Both the position numbers and the translations under genes were made by a program. DNA of 64,000 bases from CAWHHZ01 sp963829355 (GTDB lineage Bacteria; Acidobacteriota; Thermoanaerobaculia; Gp7-AA8; JAHWKK01), in contig CAWHHZ010000013.1 of the NCBI GenBank assembly GCA_963829355.1, positions 62,001 through 126,000 of the forward strand. Reading direction: 5' to 3'. Each line of letters begins with the position of its first letter. Position 1 is the stretch's first letter. Below are positions 56,583 through 64,000 of this stretch, one piece after another. The notes below the pieces were generated by a model. That model made no database searches and was not told the DNA's origin. It saw nothing but the letters and a program-made list of their open reading frames with translations.

Positions 56583-58382
56583 ATGCCCCGAGTCCGCCTG
56601 CTTGCAGTGCTGCTGATCGCATGTCTCGCATTCGCACCGTCTGCCGTTGCGCAGGAGGTGGAGTCAGACAATTCACTGCTTCAGATCGAGACGGAAATGC
56701 TAGGCGATACCCCGGATGGTGTTGCCACACGTGTCATCTTCCGCTACCACGTGACAGCGGAGGGTTTGAAGGGTGTTCCGTATCTCCTCGGATCGGCGCT
56801 GCGGAAGAATGAGCGAATACGATCATTCCGGCTGTCTCTTCGTCCCGGCGAGACCGACGAGCTCTCTACGGTCCTGGTTCTGCCTGAGGGGGAGCTCGCG
56901 ATCGAGGCGCGTCTTCTCCTGGAGCAGCGGGATGGCGCGCCGCAGCTCATCGCAAAGGCGACTCAACCAGTGACGATCAGCCTCACCGGCAATGAGTACG
57001 TCGCCTCAGGAGATGACGGCGCAGAAGCGATCCTGGCGGAGGGCTATCTTCCGGATTCCGCGGATGCCGTGCGTCTCCTCCCCCCGAGACGCGACGTCGC
57101 GCCCAACCTCTTCATCATCGAGGCGGAGGTCGAGGATCCAGTCAGGCGGCTGGAGTTCTGGGTCGACGGCAAAAAGATCATGACCAGGAATGCGCCACCG
57201 TACAGAGCCGAGCTCGATCTCGGGACACTGCCCAGAGGCGTGGAGGTCAAGGTCGTCGGCTACGACAGGGCAGGACGATTCGTCGATACCGACGCGTGGG
57301 TGGTCAGCGAGCGGGACAATCCCCTCGAGGCCCGCATCACCCGCGCGGAGAACCGCGACGGGACTGTGCATCTGGAGGTGAGTGTCCAGGGCAGCCGTCC
57401 CGCATCCCGCGTGGAGCTCTGGATCGATGACCGGAAGATCGGGGAGTGGAAGAGCGCGCCATACGCGATGGTCGTCGAGCCGGCGGTCCTCGAAGCGGGC
57501 GAGTATCTGCGGGCGACGGCCTATGGAGCAGATGGGCTGGAAGCGACCGACCTGCTGTATCTGTCGGGCGATCGGTTCTTTGAGCGGGTGGAGGTCAATC
57601 TCATCGAGTTTCCTGTGACCGTCCTCGGAGCTCAGGGTGCTCCTCTGACGGGTCTGGAGAAAAAGGACTTCGTCGTGCGTGAAGACGGAAAGCCCGTGGA
57701 GCTCAGCCAGTTCTCGTACTCCGCGGATCTTCCGCTGTCGATCGGGATCCTGGTCGATCAATCAGGCAGCATGGTCGAGAGAATCGACGATGCGAAGCAG
57801 GCGGCTCTCGGTTTTCTGAGCAGCGTGATGAGGGACGGCGATCGCGGTTTCATCGGCGGTTTCGCGTGGGAGACACAGAATCTCTCTCCTCTTGTTTCGG
57901 ACCTGTCCTCGCTGAGACTTCAAGTCGACGACATCGAAGGGGCCGAAGGAGCGACGGCGCTCTATGACGCGATCGTGTCGGGGCTTTACCGTTTCCGCAA
58001 CACTGAGGGACGGAAGGCGCTGGTGATCGTGACGGACGGCGACGACACGGCGTCCAGAATCTCTCATGAGGAGATGATCAGGTATGTCAGAGCGGCGCGT
58101 GTCCCGCTCTATTTCATCGGGATCGGCATGTCGCGGATCGATTTCTCGACGACTGGCAAGTTGAAGAAACTGGCCGCAGATACGGGAGGCGTATCGCACT
58201 TTATAGGCAACGTCAGCGAGCTGGCGGCCACATACGACGCGATCGAGGCCGAGCTCCGGTCCCAGTATCTCCTCGGCTATTACGTCGAATCGAAGAAGAA
58301 CGATCAGTCGTACCGGAAGATCGAGGTCGAGGTGCCCGGCCGCGACGTGACCGTGCGTGCAATCCGCGGCTACATTCAGTGA
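56583..58382 (+). CDS. Secreted VWFA-domain protein (acidobacterial type)
   Basis: From ATG 56583 it has 599 residues; the earlier in-frame ATG at 56481 lies in a repeat element. The signal peptide is MPRVRLLAVLLIACLAF and ends AVAQ. Two similar beta repeats, RRLEFWVDGKKI...APPYRAEL and SRVELWIDDRKI...APYAMVV, precede a segment with LEKKDFVVREDGKPVELSQF. The VWA domain has the MIDAS motif DQSGSM near 392-396, and the domain ends in SQYLLGYY. The layout matches the VWFA-related Acidobacterial family. Role unknown; probably binds protein in the periplasm or outside. Confidence 0.88.
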   Translation: MPRVRLLAVLLIACLAFAPSAVAQEVESDNSLLQIETEMLGDTPDGVATRVIFRYHVTAEGLKGVPYLLGSALRKNERIRSFRLSLRPGETDELSTVLVLPEGELAIEARLLLEQRDGAPQLIAKATQPVTISLTGNEYVASGDDGAEAILAEGYLPDSADAVRLLPPRRDVAPNLFIIEAEVEDPVRRLEFWVDGKKIMTRNAPPYRAELDLGTLPRGVEVKVVGYDRAGRFVDTDAWVVSERDNPLEARITRAENRDGTVHLEVSVQGSRPASRVELWIDDRKIGEWKSAPYAMVVEPAVLEAGEYLRATAYGADGLEATDLLYLSGDRFFERVEVNLIEFPVTVLGAQGAPLTGLEKKDFVVREDGKPVELSQFSYSADLPLSIGILVDQSGSMVERIDDAKQAALGFLSSVMRDGDRGFIGGFAWETQNLSPLVSDLSSLRLQVDDIEGAEGATALYDAIVSGLYRFRNTEGRKALVIVTDGDDTASRISHEEMIRYVRAARVPLYFIGIGMSRIDFSTTGKLKKLAADTGGVSHFIGNVSELAATYDAIEAELRSQYLLGYYVESKKNDQSYRKIEVEVPGRDVTVRAIRGYIQ

Positions 58383-58388
58383 GCGCAT

Positions 58389-58514
58389 GTCATCCTGAGC
58401 GCCAGCGAAGGATCGCGTACGGGCTGACTCGACCGAAGTTCAGGCGAGGATAACGCGACGCGATCCTTCGAACGTCCTGCTCCCGCTTCTCGGGATCCGG
58501 CGGCTTCTAATGAC
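58389..58514. repeat. Family A element (after the VWFA gene)
   Basis: It begins GTCATCCTGAGCG and carries the subfamily 2 centre (GCTGACTCGACCG...AGGCGAGGATAAC). The right end is altered to GGCTTCTAATGAC. Confidence 0.65.
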
Positions 58515-58544
58515 GCCACTTCTAAACCTCTGAAAACACAGGGC

Positions 58545-58649
58545 TGTCATTCCGAAGCGAAGCGAAGAATCTGGGTGGAGGACCGAGCGAAGCCACCTTC
58601 CCCCGCCCAGATTCCTCAGTCGCGATGAAGCCGCTCCTTCGGAATGACA
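58545..58649. repeat. Family B inverted-repeat element
   Basis: Its ends are TGTCATTCCGA and TCGGAATGACA. The inside is the inverted form of the copy at 46473-46573 (CCCAGATTCCTCAGTCGCGA, then GCCGCTCC). Confidence 0.75.
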
Positions 58650-58654
58650 GGGAG

Positions 58655-58713
58655 GTGGTCATTTCACTCCATTGTCGCCAGCGAAGCGGCGTCATTCCTC
58701 CGCTCAGGATGAC
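58655..58713. repeat. Half family A element
   Basis: It carries the right half of the type seen at 20791-20914: TCATTTCACTCC, GCGAAGCGGCG, CGCTCAGGATGAC. The rest of 58383-58770 has no gene. Confidence 0.55.
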
Positions 58714-58770
58714 AGCCTGATTCTCGCGTGGCAGCGGCTCAGCAGGAGCTTCGAGCTCCGAGCTCCGACT

Positions 58771-60165
58771 CTACTTCTTCTTCTGCTCTTCCCGCCGGCG
58801 CGTTGCCCATCCCTCGTGGATCTTCTGTGGGCTGCGCGAGAGCGCGAGCGAATCGGGAGGGACGTCCTTCGTGATCGTCGAGCCGGCTCCCACGTACGCG
58901 CCTGCCCCGACCTTCACGGGAGCGACGAGCTGTGTATCGGAGCCGATGAACACCCCCTCCTCGAGGATGGTGCGGTGCTTGTTGACGCCATCGTAATTGC
59001 AGGTGATCGTCCCGGCTCCGATGTTGACGTCAGCACCGATCTCGGCGTCACCGATGTACGACAGGTGCGACGCCTTGGCTCCCTTGCCGAATGTGGCCTT
59101 CTTGGTTTCGACGAAGTTGCCGATCTTCACGTTCTCGGACAGCACGGTCTCCGGTCGAAGATGAGCATTCGGACCGATCTGCGAGTCCGAGCCGATCGTC
59201 GCTCTGTCGGCCACCGTCCCGCTCTTGAGGTGAACCCTGTCGCCGACGACGCAATGGCGGAGCACGACGCCCGTCTCGATGACGCACCCCTTTCCGATAG
59301 AGGTCGCTCCTTCGATGCAGACACCGTTGTAGACGACCGAGTCGGCACCGATCTCGACCAGCGAATCGATGACGGCGGTCGAGGGGTTGCGGAAGGTCAC
59401 ACCGGCCGTCATGAGCCGCTCGATCGTGCGGCGTCGCAACTCGTCCTCGACACGCGCCAGATCGGCACGTGAGTTGACGCCGAAGGTCTCGATCGGATCG
59501 GGGGCGATGACGGCTCCGGCGCCGCGCCCGTTCTTCGCGGCCATCTCGACCACGTCGGTGAGGTAATACTCCCCCTGAGCGTTGTCCGTACCCACTGAGT
59601 GAAGGGATTCGTACAGAAACTCCTCGTCGAACAGATAGATCCCGGCGTTCACCTCTTTGATGAGGAGTTGTTCGGCCGATGCATCCTTCGCCTCCACGAT
59701 CTGGCGCACTCCCCCGTCCTCGCCACGAATGATTCTGCCGTATGAAGCGGGCTCGTCGAGTTTCATCGTCAGAAGAGTGACGGCGTTCCCGCTGGCACGA
59801 TGTTCATCGACGAGGCTCGAGAGCGTCTCGGGACGCGTGAGCGGGACATCGCCGGAAAGCACGAGAACGTGGCTGCCGTCCAGGCCACGCTGACGCAGAG
59901 TCTCCTCGGCCTGGAGCACGGCGTGTCCGGTGCCGAGCTGCTCATCCTGAATGCAGTAGTCGACCTTGTCGCCACATGCGGCGCGGACGTCCTCCTTCTG
60001 ATGTCCGATCACGAGAACGGGTCTGGTGTCACTGACCCCGCGGGCGAGGTCGAGAACGTACGAGATGAGCGTACGACCTCCCGCTCGGTGGAGGATCTTG
60101 ATCGTGTCGCTCTTCATCCTCGTGCCGAGACCGGCGGCGAGGATCACAATGTCGAGTCGATTCAT
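58771..60165 (-). CDS. glmU: Bifunctional UDP-GlcNAc pyrophosphorylase/GlcN-1-P acetyltransferase
   Basis: It makes UDP-N-acetylglucosamine for peptidoglycan and lipopolysaccharide. From ATG 60165 it has 464 residues; GGAG lies 5 bases upstream. The N-terminal half has LAAGLGTRMKS and LSGDVPLTRPETL. The C-terminal half is a left-handed beta helix of hexapeptide repeats with the catalytic region VETKKATFGKGAKASHLSYIG cut here to its core KGAKASHLSYIGD and YDGVNKHRT. The C-terminal tail is basic. Confidence 0.95.
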   Translation of the reverse strand: MNRLDIVILAAGLGTRMKSDTIKILHRAGGRTLISYVLDLARGVSDTRPVLVIGHQKEDVRAACGDKVDYCIQDEQLGTGHAVLQAEETLRQRGLDGSHVLVLSGDVPLTRPETLSSLVDEHRASGNAVTLLTMKLDEPASYGRIIRGEDGGVRQIVEAKDASAEQLLIKEVNAGIYLFDEEFLYESLHSVGTDNAQGEYYLTDVVEMAAKNGRGAGAVIAPDPIETFGVNSRADLARVEDELRRRTIERLMTAGVTFRNPSTAVIDSLVEIGADSVVYNGVCIEGATSIGKGCVIETGVVLRHCVVGDRVHLKSGTVADRATIGSDSQIGPNAHLRPETVLSENVKIGNFVETKKATFGKGAKASHLSYIGDAEIGADVNIGAGTITCNYDGVNKHRTILEEGVFIGSDTQLVAPVKVGAGAYVGAGSTITKDVPPDSLALSRSPQKIHEGWATRRREEQKKK

Positions 60166-60193
60166 TCGAGCTCCGTTTCGGGTGTTGTCGTTT

Positions 60194-61246
60194 TCAGGAA
60201 AGATCGTCTTCGCTCGAGCGCCGGATTTCCTGCAATCGCCGTCCATAGCGTTCGTAGAGTTTGAAGACGGTCTTCGCGAGTGCGTGCGAGTCGTGACGCA
60301 GGTAATTACCTTCTGCAATCACATCGCCAAAGAAGGGGGCACAGCCGAGCTTTCGAATCTCATCCAGGTCGTGCTCGACGAGGATCTGGCCTTTCCGGGC
60401 GTACGTCTCGAGGATGGAAGGGGAAGGCCTGGTACCGTTGAGGAGGATGGCGTCGGCCACCAGGCCGGCATGGTCGACGATCGCTCCGAGGTGGTCCTGG
60501 GCGGTGTAGCCGTCGGTTTCTCCTGGTTGCGTCATGACATTGCACACATAGATCTTGAGGGCTCGGGCAGAGGTCACAGCCTCGCGCAGCCCCCGGATCA
60601 GAAGATTCGGAATGACGGAGGTGTAGAGCGAGCCTGGTCCGATGAGGATCAGATCCGCCTGCTCGATCTCTTCGACGGCCTCGTCGAGAGGTGCCACGTC
60701 CTCCGGATCGAGCCGCAGCTCCCGGATCCTGGCGTGCTGCGGCGGAGCATGACCGCTCAGCTTGTCGCCACTGATCTCTCGCTCTCCGACCAGCTCACGA
60801 CCATTGTCGAGAATGGCGCGGATGCGGACGTCCGACAGAGTAGATGGATAGATTCTTCCGCGGATCGCGAGGACTTCCGAAGCGTCACGGATCGCGTTGA
60901 AGAAGCCGCCGCGCAGATCGGTCAGAGCCGTGAGCAGCAGGTTTCCGAGCGAGTGGCCGTGAAGCGTCGATTGCGAGTCGAACCGGTAGCTGAACAACTG
61001 CGAGAGGATCTGTTCCTCCTCTGCCAGAGCGACGATGCAGTTCCTGATGTCGCCGGGAGGGAGGACGCCGAACTCGCGTCGGAGGATACCGGAGCTTCCT
61101 CCTTCATCCGTGACCGTGACGATGGCTCCGAGATCGGTGATCGTCCATGGACCCGCGGCGTGGACGTAGCGTTTGAGGCCCCGGAGGAGCGTGGCGAGTC
61201 CGGTTCCTCCACCGATCGCCACGACTCTCAGCGTCGATTGAGGCAT
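60194..61246 (-). CDS. yvcK: YvcK/CofD-like protein (gluconeogenesis factor family)
   Basis: A UDP-sugar-binding protein which, in Bacillus, affects cell shape and carbon use. It has 350 residues. The N-terminal motif VAIGGGTGLATLLRGLK, TVTDEGGSSGILR and GDIRNCIVAL are typical, as are LIGPGSLYTSVIPNLL and TQPGETDGYTAQDH. It lies next to glmU, whose product is the ligand known for the Bacillus homologue, and next to mglA. Confidence 0.92.
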   Translation of the reverse strand: MPQSTLRVVAIGGGTGLATLLRGLKRYVHAAGPWTITDLGAIVTVTDEGGSSGILRREFGVLPPGDIRNCIVALAEEEQILSQLFSYRFDSQSTLHGHSLGNLLLTALTDLRGGFFNAIRDASEVLAIRGRIYPSTLSDVRIRAILDNGRELVGEREISGDKLSGHAPPQHARIRELRLDPEDVAPLDEAVEEIEQADLILIGPGSLYTSVIPNLLIRGLREAVTSARALKIYVCNVMTQPGETDGYTAQDHLGAIVDHAGLVADAILLNGTRPSPSILETYARKGQILVEHDLDEIRKLGCAPFFGDVIAEGNYLRHDSHALAKTVFKLYERYGRRLQEIRRSSEDDLS

Positions 61247-61256
61247 GGCGGACAGT

Positions 61257-61841
61257 CTACTTCTTCTTCAGCTCTGTCAGGACGAGCTTCGCGACGGCCT
61301 TCAGCGTGTCGAATACGCCGGTGCCGTTTGTGGCGATCGCCTCAAACGTCGGCTCGCCCTTGAAGTTGAGCTGCTGATACATCTCGTCCACGGAGACGGC
61401 TGTGGGAAGGTCTCTCTTGTTGAACTGCAGCGCGTACGGGATCGTTTTCAGTTCGTATCCCTGTTCCTGGAGGTTCTTGTCGAGGTTCTGCAGTGATTCG
61501 ACGTTCGCGTCCATTCGCGCGTCCTGCGAATCGGCGACGAATACAACGCCGTCGACGCCCTTGAGGATCAACTTACGCGACGCATCGTAGAAGACCTGTC
61601 CGGGGACGGTGTAGAGGTGGAATCTGGTCTTGAATCCGCGGACGGTACCGAGATCGAGCGGGAGGAAGTCGAAAAACAGAGTCCGGTCCGTCTCCGTCGC
61701 GAGAGAGATCAGCTTCCCCTTCGCCTGCGGATTGGTCTTGTCGTAGATCCACTGCAGATTCGTCGTCTTCCCGCAGAGTCCGGGACCGTAATAGACGATC
61801 TTGCAGTTGATCTCCCGTGCAGCGTAATTGATGAAAGTCAC
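61257..61841 (-). CDS. mglA: MglA-type small GTPase
   Basis: A Ras-like GTPase that sets cell polarity. It has 194 residues. G1 is GPGLCGKTT (19-27), the switch region holds ATETDRTLFFDFLPLD, and the G3 is altered as in MglA (LYTVPGQVFYDASRK). NKRD gives guanine specificity. It ends in a Lys-rich tail. It is 39 bases downstream of mglB, its partner. Confidence 0.94.
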   Translation of the reverse strand: MTFINYAAREINCKIVYYGPGLCGKTTNLQWIYDKTNPQAKGKLISLATETDRTLFFDFLPLDLGTVRGFKTRFHLYTVPGQVFYDASRKLILKGVDGVVFVADSQDARMDANVESLQNLDKNLQEQGYELKTIPYALQFNKRDLPTAVSVDEMYQQLNFKGEPTFEAIATNGTGVFDTLKAVAKLVLTELKKK

Positions 61842-61880
61842 TGTTTATGCGATCCGTATCGCACCCGCTGAACGGGGCGC

Positions 61881-62375
61881 TTATTCACTGAAAAGGCTGT
61901 CGATATCTTCGTCGGTAATCTCGGCGAAGGGAGAGTCGAAGCTCGGTTGCCCCGCTTCCCTGGCCGTCTTCTCGACGAGTGCCTCGAACGTGCGCTCGAG
62001 CTCCTGGGAACCCTTCTTCACCCGCAGGCGAACCAGACCGAGGGACGAGCGTTCGTCGAAGATCACGACGAGAATGACTCGTTTCGCCACGAGTGAGATG
62101 TGGATGTTGTCCTTCTCACCTTCATGGAAAAGGATCGAGAACTCCTTCTCGCCGATCAGCTTCGCGAGCCCATCGGTGGCGGCGACATTGCCGGCGGTCA
62201 GCGACGCCAGAGACGTCGCGTCGACGCCCTGCATGTCACCGCTGGACGCGATCTGCTGGCCGTTTTTGTCGACCAGAAAGACGAATTTCGAGTTGGAGTC
62301 GCTCTGCAGGCGGGCCAGAATGTCCCGGATCTGCTGATACTCCTCCTCGTACATTACGAGATCAGGAGAGCTCAT
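61881..62375 (-). CDS. mglB: Roadblock/LC7 protein MglB
   Basis: The GTPase-activating partner of MglA. It has 164 residues. The roadblock domain is at about 14-130: FVFLVDKNGQQIASSGDMQG, then SLASLTAGNVAATDGLAKLIGE cut to its core ASLTAGNVAATD, and FHEGEKDNIHIS. The C-terminal region is acidic. A promoter-like extended -10 lies 35 bases upstream, so mglBA-yvcK may be a unit separate from dnaX-ybaB-recR. Confidence 0.93.
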   Translation of the reverse strand: MSSPDLVMYEEEYQQIRDILARLQSDSNSKFVFLVDKNGQQIASSGDMQGVDATSLASLTAGNVAATDGLAKLIGEKEFSILFHEGEKDNIHISLVAKRVILVVIFDERSSLGLVRLRVKKGSQELERTFEALVEKTAREAGQPSFDSPFAEITDEDIDSLFSE

Positions 62376-62409
62376 TCATTCACACCATTCACGGCAAACT
62401 TCAGTCCAT

Positions 62410-62418
62410 TCTATAGCA
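62410..62418 (-). promoter_or_regulatory. Possible extended -10 promoter for mglB
   Basis: The minus strand reads TGCTATAGA, about 35 bases before mglB. It resembles the TGCTAAAAT site upstream of gyrB. No good -35 is seen. Confidence 0.4.
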
Positions 62419-62464
62419 CATTTGCAAGTCCGTCGCGTTCCACCGCCGATCGTTGTGCCGACGG

Positions 62465-63058
62465 CTACAGATCCCGGCGTCCCTGCAGTGCCTTGGTCAT
62501 TGTTACATGGTCGGCATATTCGAGGTCTCCGCCGACCGGAAGACCGAAGGCCAGCCTCGTCACTCTCACGTTCATGGGACGAACCTGTTCGGCGATGTAG
62601 TGCGCGGTGGCCTCACCTTCGACATTCGGATTCGTTGCCAGAATCATCTCAGTGACCTCCCCGGCTCGGAGTCGTCCAAGCAGCCCGCGGATGTCAATGT
62701 CGTCCGGTCCGATTCCCTTGAGGGGTGAGAGTGCCCCGAGGAGAACGTGGTAGGAGCCACGATATTCGCGGGTCCCTTCGATCGTGTCGATGTTGAAGGC
62801 CTCTTCGACCACGCAGAGTGTGGATCTGTCCCGTCGCTCGTCGCTGCAGATGGCGCACGGGTCAGTGTCGGTCATGTTGTTGCAGATCGAGCAGCGGAAC
62901 ATCTTGGTCTTCAGCTCGATGATCGAAGTCGCCAGAGCCTCGACCTCCGCGGCGGGACGCTTCATGAGGTGATACGCGAGACGCGTGGCGGACTTGCTTC
63001 CGACTCCGGGAAGCCGGCTCAGCTCGTTGACGAGTCTGGCGAGAGGAGGAGCGGCCAT
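62465..63058 (-). CDS. recR: Recombination protein RecR
   Basis: It acts with RecF and RecO in gap repair. It has 197 residues. An N-terminal helix-hairpin-helix (LPGVGSKSATRLAYHL) is followed by a C4 zinc finger (Cys56, 59, 68, 71), a Toprim domain and the family end ADHVTMTKALQGRRDL. It starts 4 bases after ybaB, as in the usual dnaX-ybaB-recR order. Confidence 0.96.
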   Translation of the reverse strand: MAAPPLARLVNELSRLPGVGSKSATRLAYHLMKRPAAEVEALATSIIELKTKMFRCSICNNMTDTDPCAICSDERRDRSTLCVVEEAFNIDTIEGTREYRGSYHVLLGALSPLKGIGPDDIDIRGLLGRLRAGEVTEMILATNPNVEGEATAHYIAEQVRPMNVRVTRLAFGLPVGGDLEYADHVTMTKALQGRRDL

Positions 63059-63062
63059 GGAG

Positions 63063-63365
63063 TCAGATCAGGCCCGGGGGAAGGCCCATGCCGCCGGCAA
63101 GTCCTCCGAGCTCGTCCTGCATCGCCTCTTCCACTTTCCGTCCTGCGTCGTTGATCGCCGCGATGATCAGGTCCTGAAGCATCTCGACGTCGTCCGGATC
63201 GACGGCCTCTTTCTCGATCTTGAGCGAGATCAATTCACGGTGTCCCGAAAGCTCGGCCGTGACCATGCCGCCGCCGGCGGTTCCTTCGACGCGCAGCTCG
63301 CCGAGCTTCTTCTGCATCTGCTCCTGCATCTGCTGCGCCTGCTTCATCATCTTCTTGATGTTCAT
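63063..63365 (-). CDS. ybaB: YbaB/EbfC family nucleoid-associated protein
   Basis: A small DNA-binding dimer. It has 100 residues: MNIKKMMKQAQQMQEQMQKK, then GGGMVTAELSGHRELISLKI and DLIIAAINDAGRKVEEAMQ, all typical. It lies between dnaX and recR, the standard place. Confidence 0.95.
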   Translation of the reverse strand: MNIKKMMKQAQQMQEQMQKKLGELRVEGTAGGGMVTAELSGHRELISLKIEKEAVDPDDVEMLQDLIIAAINDAGRKVEEAMQDELGGLAGGMGLPPGLI

Positions 63366-63385
63366 GCTTTCAGCTCTCCTGCCGG

Positions 63386-64000
63386 TCAGCGACCGGATTT
63401 GATCACTTCGCCTCCGAGATGCTTCGCGAATGACTTGAGGACCGGATCGTCGTCGATGACCTGCTCGCGAGGCGTGCGGGTCTGAGCCGGAACATCCATC
63501 ATCTCGAGCGAGATCTTCATCTCACGGCCGTATACGCTTGCAGCCGCCGAACGCAGGGCTTCGATCATCCCCTCGCTCTCGAGCTGCTCTTTCATGAAGC
63601 GGTTCTCTTCACTGAACGCAAATCGCAGAACCCCTTCCAGCTCCTCGGCTTTGGCTGCGCTGCGGAGATAGTTCCCCGCCAGCTTCTTCGAGGCTGCGAA
63701 TTCCTCGATCACCCTTCTGACCGATCCTCCGGCTGCCGGCGCCGCGGCGCCTCGCTCGTCCGATTGTGCCGAAGAGGGAGCAGAGTTTCTTCGGGCTGGC
63801 CTCGATTCCCTGGTCTGCGTGAGCGTGGCGGAGCGTCCTGCGGGCGCCGAGGTCTCTCCACTTCGCAACAGGTCCTCGACGGCGCGGAGGCGCGGCAGGA
63901 GCGCGCAACGGATCAGCGAGATTTCGACGACGAGTCTCTGCTGCTCGGAACGATTCACGAGCTCGTCATCGCGCAACAGGAGGTTCATGATCCGCATCAA
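63386..64000 (-). CDS. dnaX: DNA polymerase III subunit gamma/tau, C-terminal part (cut by window edge)
   Basis: The end of the clamp-loader subunit; the AAA+ part lies beyond the right edge. About 204 residues are visible. They begin in domain III/IV (MNLLLRDDELVNRSEQQRLVVEISLIRCALL shown here by its core QQRLVVEISLIRCALLP), pass a Ser/Ala/Arg-rich linker, and end in a domain that contains LRFAFSEENRFMKEQLES. Identity rests on this pattern and on ybaB-recR following it. Confidence 0.85.
   Translation of the reverse strand: MMRIMNLLLRDDELVNRSEQQRLVVEISLIRCALLPRLRAVEDLLRSGETSAPAGRSATLTQTRESRPARRNSAPSSAQSDERGAAAPAAGGSVRRVIEEFAASKKLAGNYLRSAAKAEELEGVLRFAFSEENRFMKEQLESEGMIEALRSAAASVYGREMKISLEMMDVPAQTRTPREQVIDDDPVLKSFAKHLGGEVIKSGR

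Noticed and set aside
60026..61363. A 445-codon plus-strand frame opposite glmU/yvcK
   Set aside because: Shadow; all family motifs are on the minus strand.

Overview
This is the replication-origin region of a GC-rich bacterial chromosome. The best guess at phylum is Acidobacteriota. The reasons are a VWFA protein of the kind described as 'VWFA-related Acidobacterial domain', an MglA/MglB polarity pair, a bactofilin, Gram-negative-type GyrB with its long insert, and short-Q-loop cytochrome bd. No rRNA gene or universal marker is present that would fix a lower rank.

Layout. 1-2.6 kb: the cut 3' end of an aldehyde dehydrogenase gene, a second internally deleted copy of it, and between them two minus-strand secreted proteins, followed by a small hypothetical. 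2.9-5.2 kb: tRNA-Asn with terminator, a ribonuclease E/G gene broken by two frameshifts, and a small zinc-ribbon protein. 5.7-15.5 kb: gyrA, gyrB, recF, dnaN and dnaA, all on the minus strand. 15.5-15.8 kb: the dnaA-rpmH intergenic space with an inverted pair of DnaA-box-like sites, the most likely origin; gene direction flips here. 15.8-25.5 kb, plus strand: rpmH, rnpA, yidD, yidC, jag, mnmE, three parS sites, mnmG, rsmG, parA, parB and a bactofilin. 25.7-31.7 kb: F1Fo ATP synthase genes b', b, delta, alpha, gamma, beta and epsilon, without a or c. 31.7-36.4 kb: a reduced histidine-kinase-like protein, an unusual NtrC-type regulator, and topA. 36.4-47.6 kb: metX, cydAB, an ATP-dependent DNA ligase, a malate/lactate-type dehydrogenase, a 3'-5' exonuclease, guanine deaminase, a small membrane protein and an inositol-monophosphatase-family enzyme. 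47.6-56.1 kb, minus strand: uvrA, a frameshifted aldo/keto reductase, and a tightly coupled chain mobB-gph-serB-aminotransferase-serA. 56.6-58.4 kb: the secreted VWFA protein. 58.8-64 kb, minus strand: dnaX (cut), ybaB, recR, mglB, mglA, yvcK and glmU.

The gene content is mostly core: replication initiation, segregation (ParABS), tRNA modification, membrane protein insertion, ATP synthesis, serine synthesis and repair. The least ordinary material lies between genes. At least two families of 100-170 bp inverted-repeat elements (ends like GTCATCCTGAGCG...CGCTCAGGATGAC and TGTCATTCCGA...TCGGAATGACA) recur about 16 times, and a heptameric GATGAAC array surrounds the B-type elements next to recF and supplies its last codons. 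Three frameshifts in two otherwise conserved genes (ribonuclease E/G and an aldo/keto reductase) are either recent decay or sequence error. I did not find a clear new multi-gene system. The best candidates for something undescribed are the dispersed elements, the dnaN-dnaA iterons, and the reduced kinase/NtrC pair with a lysine-rich tail.
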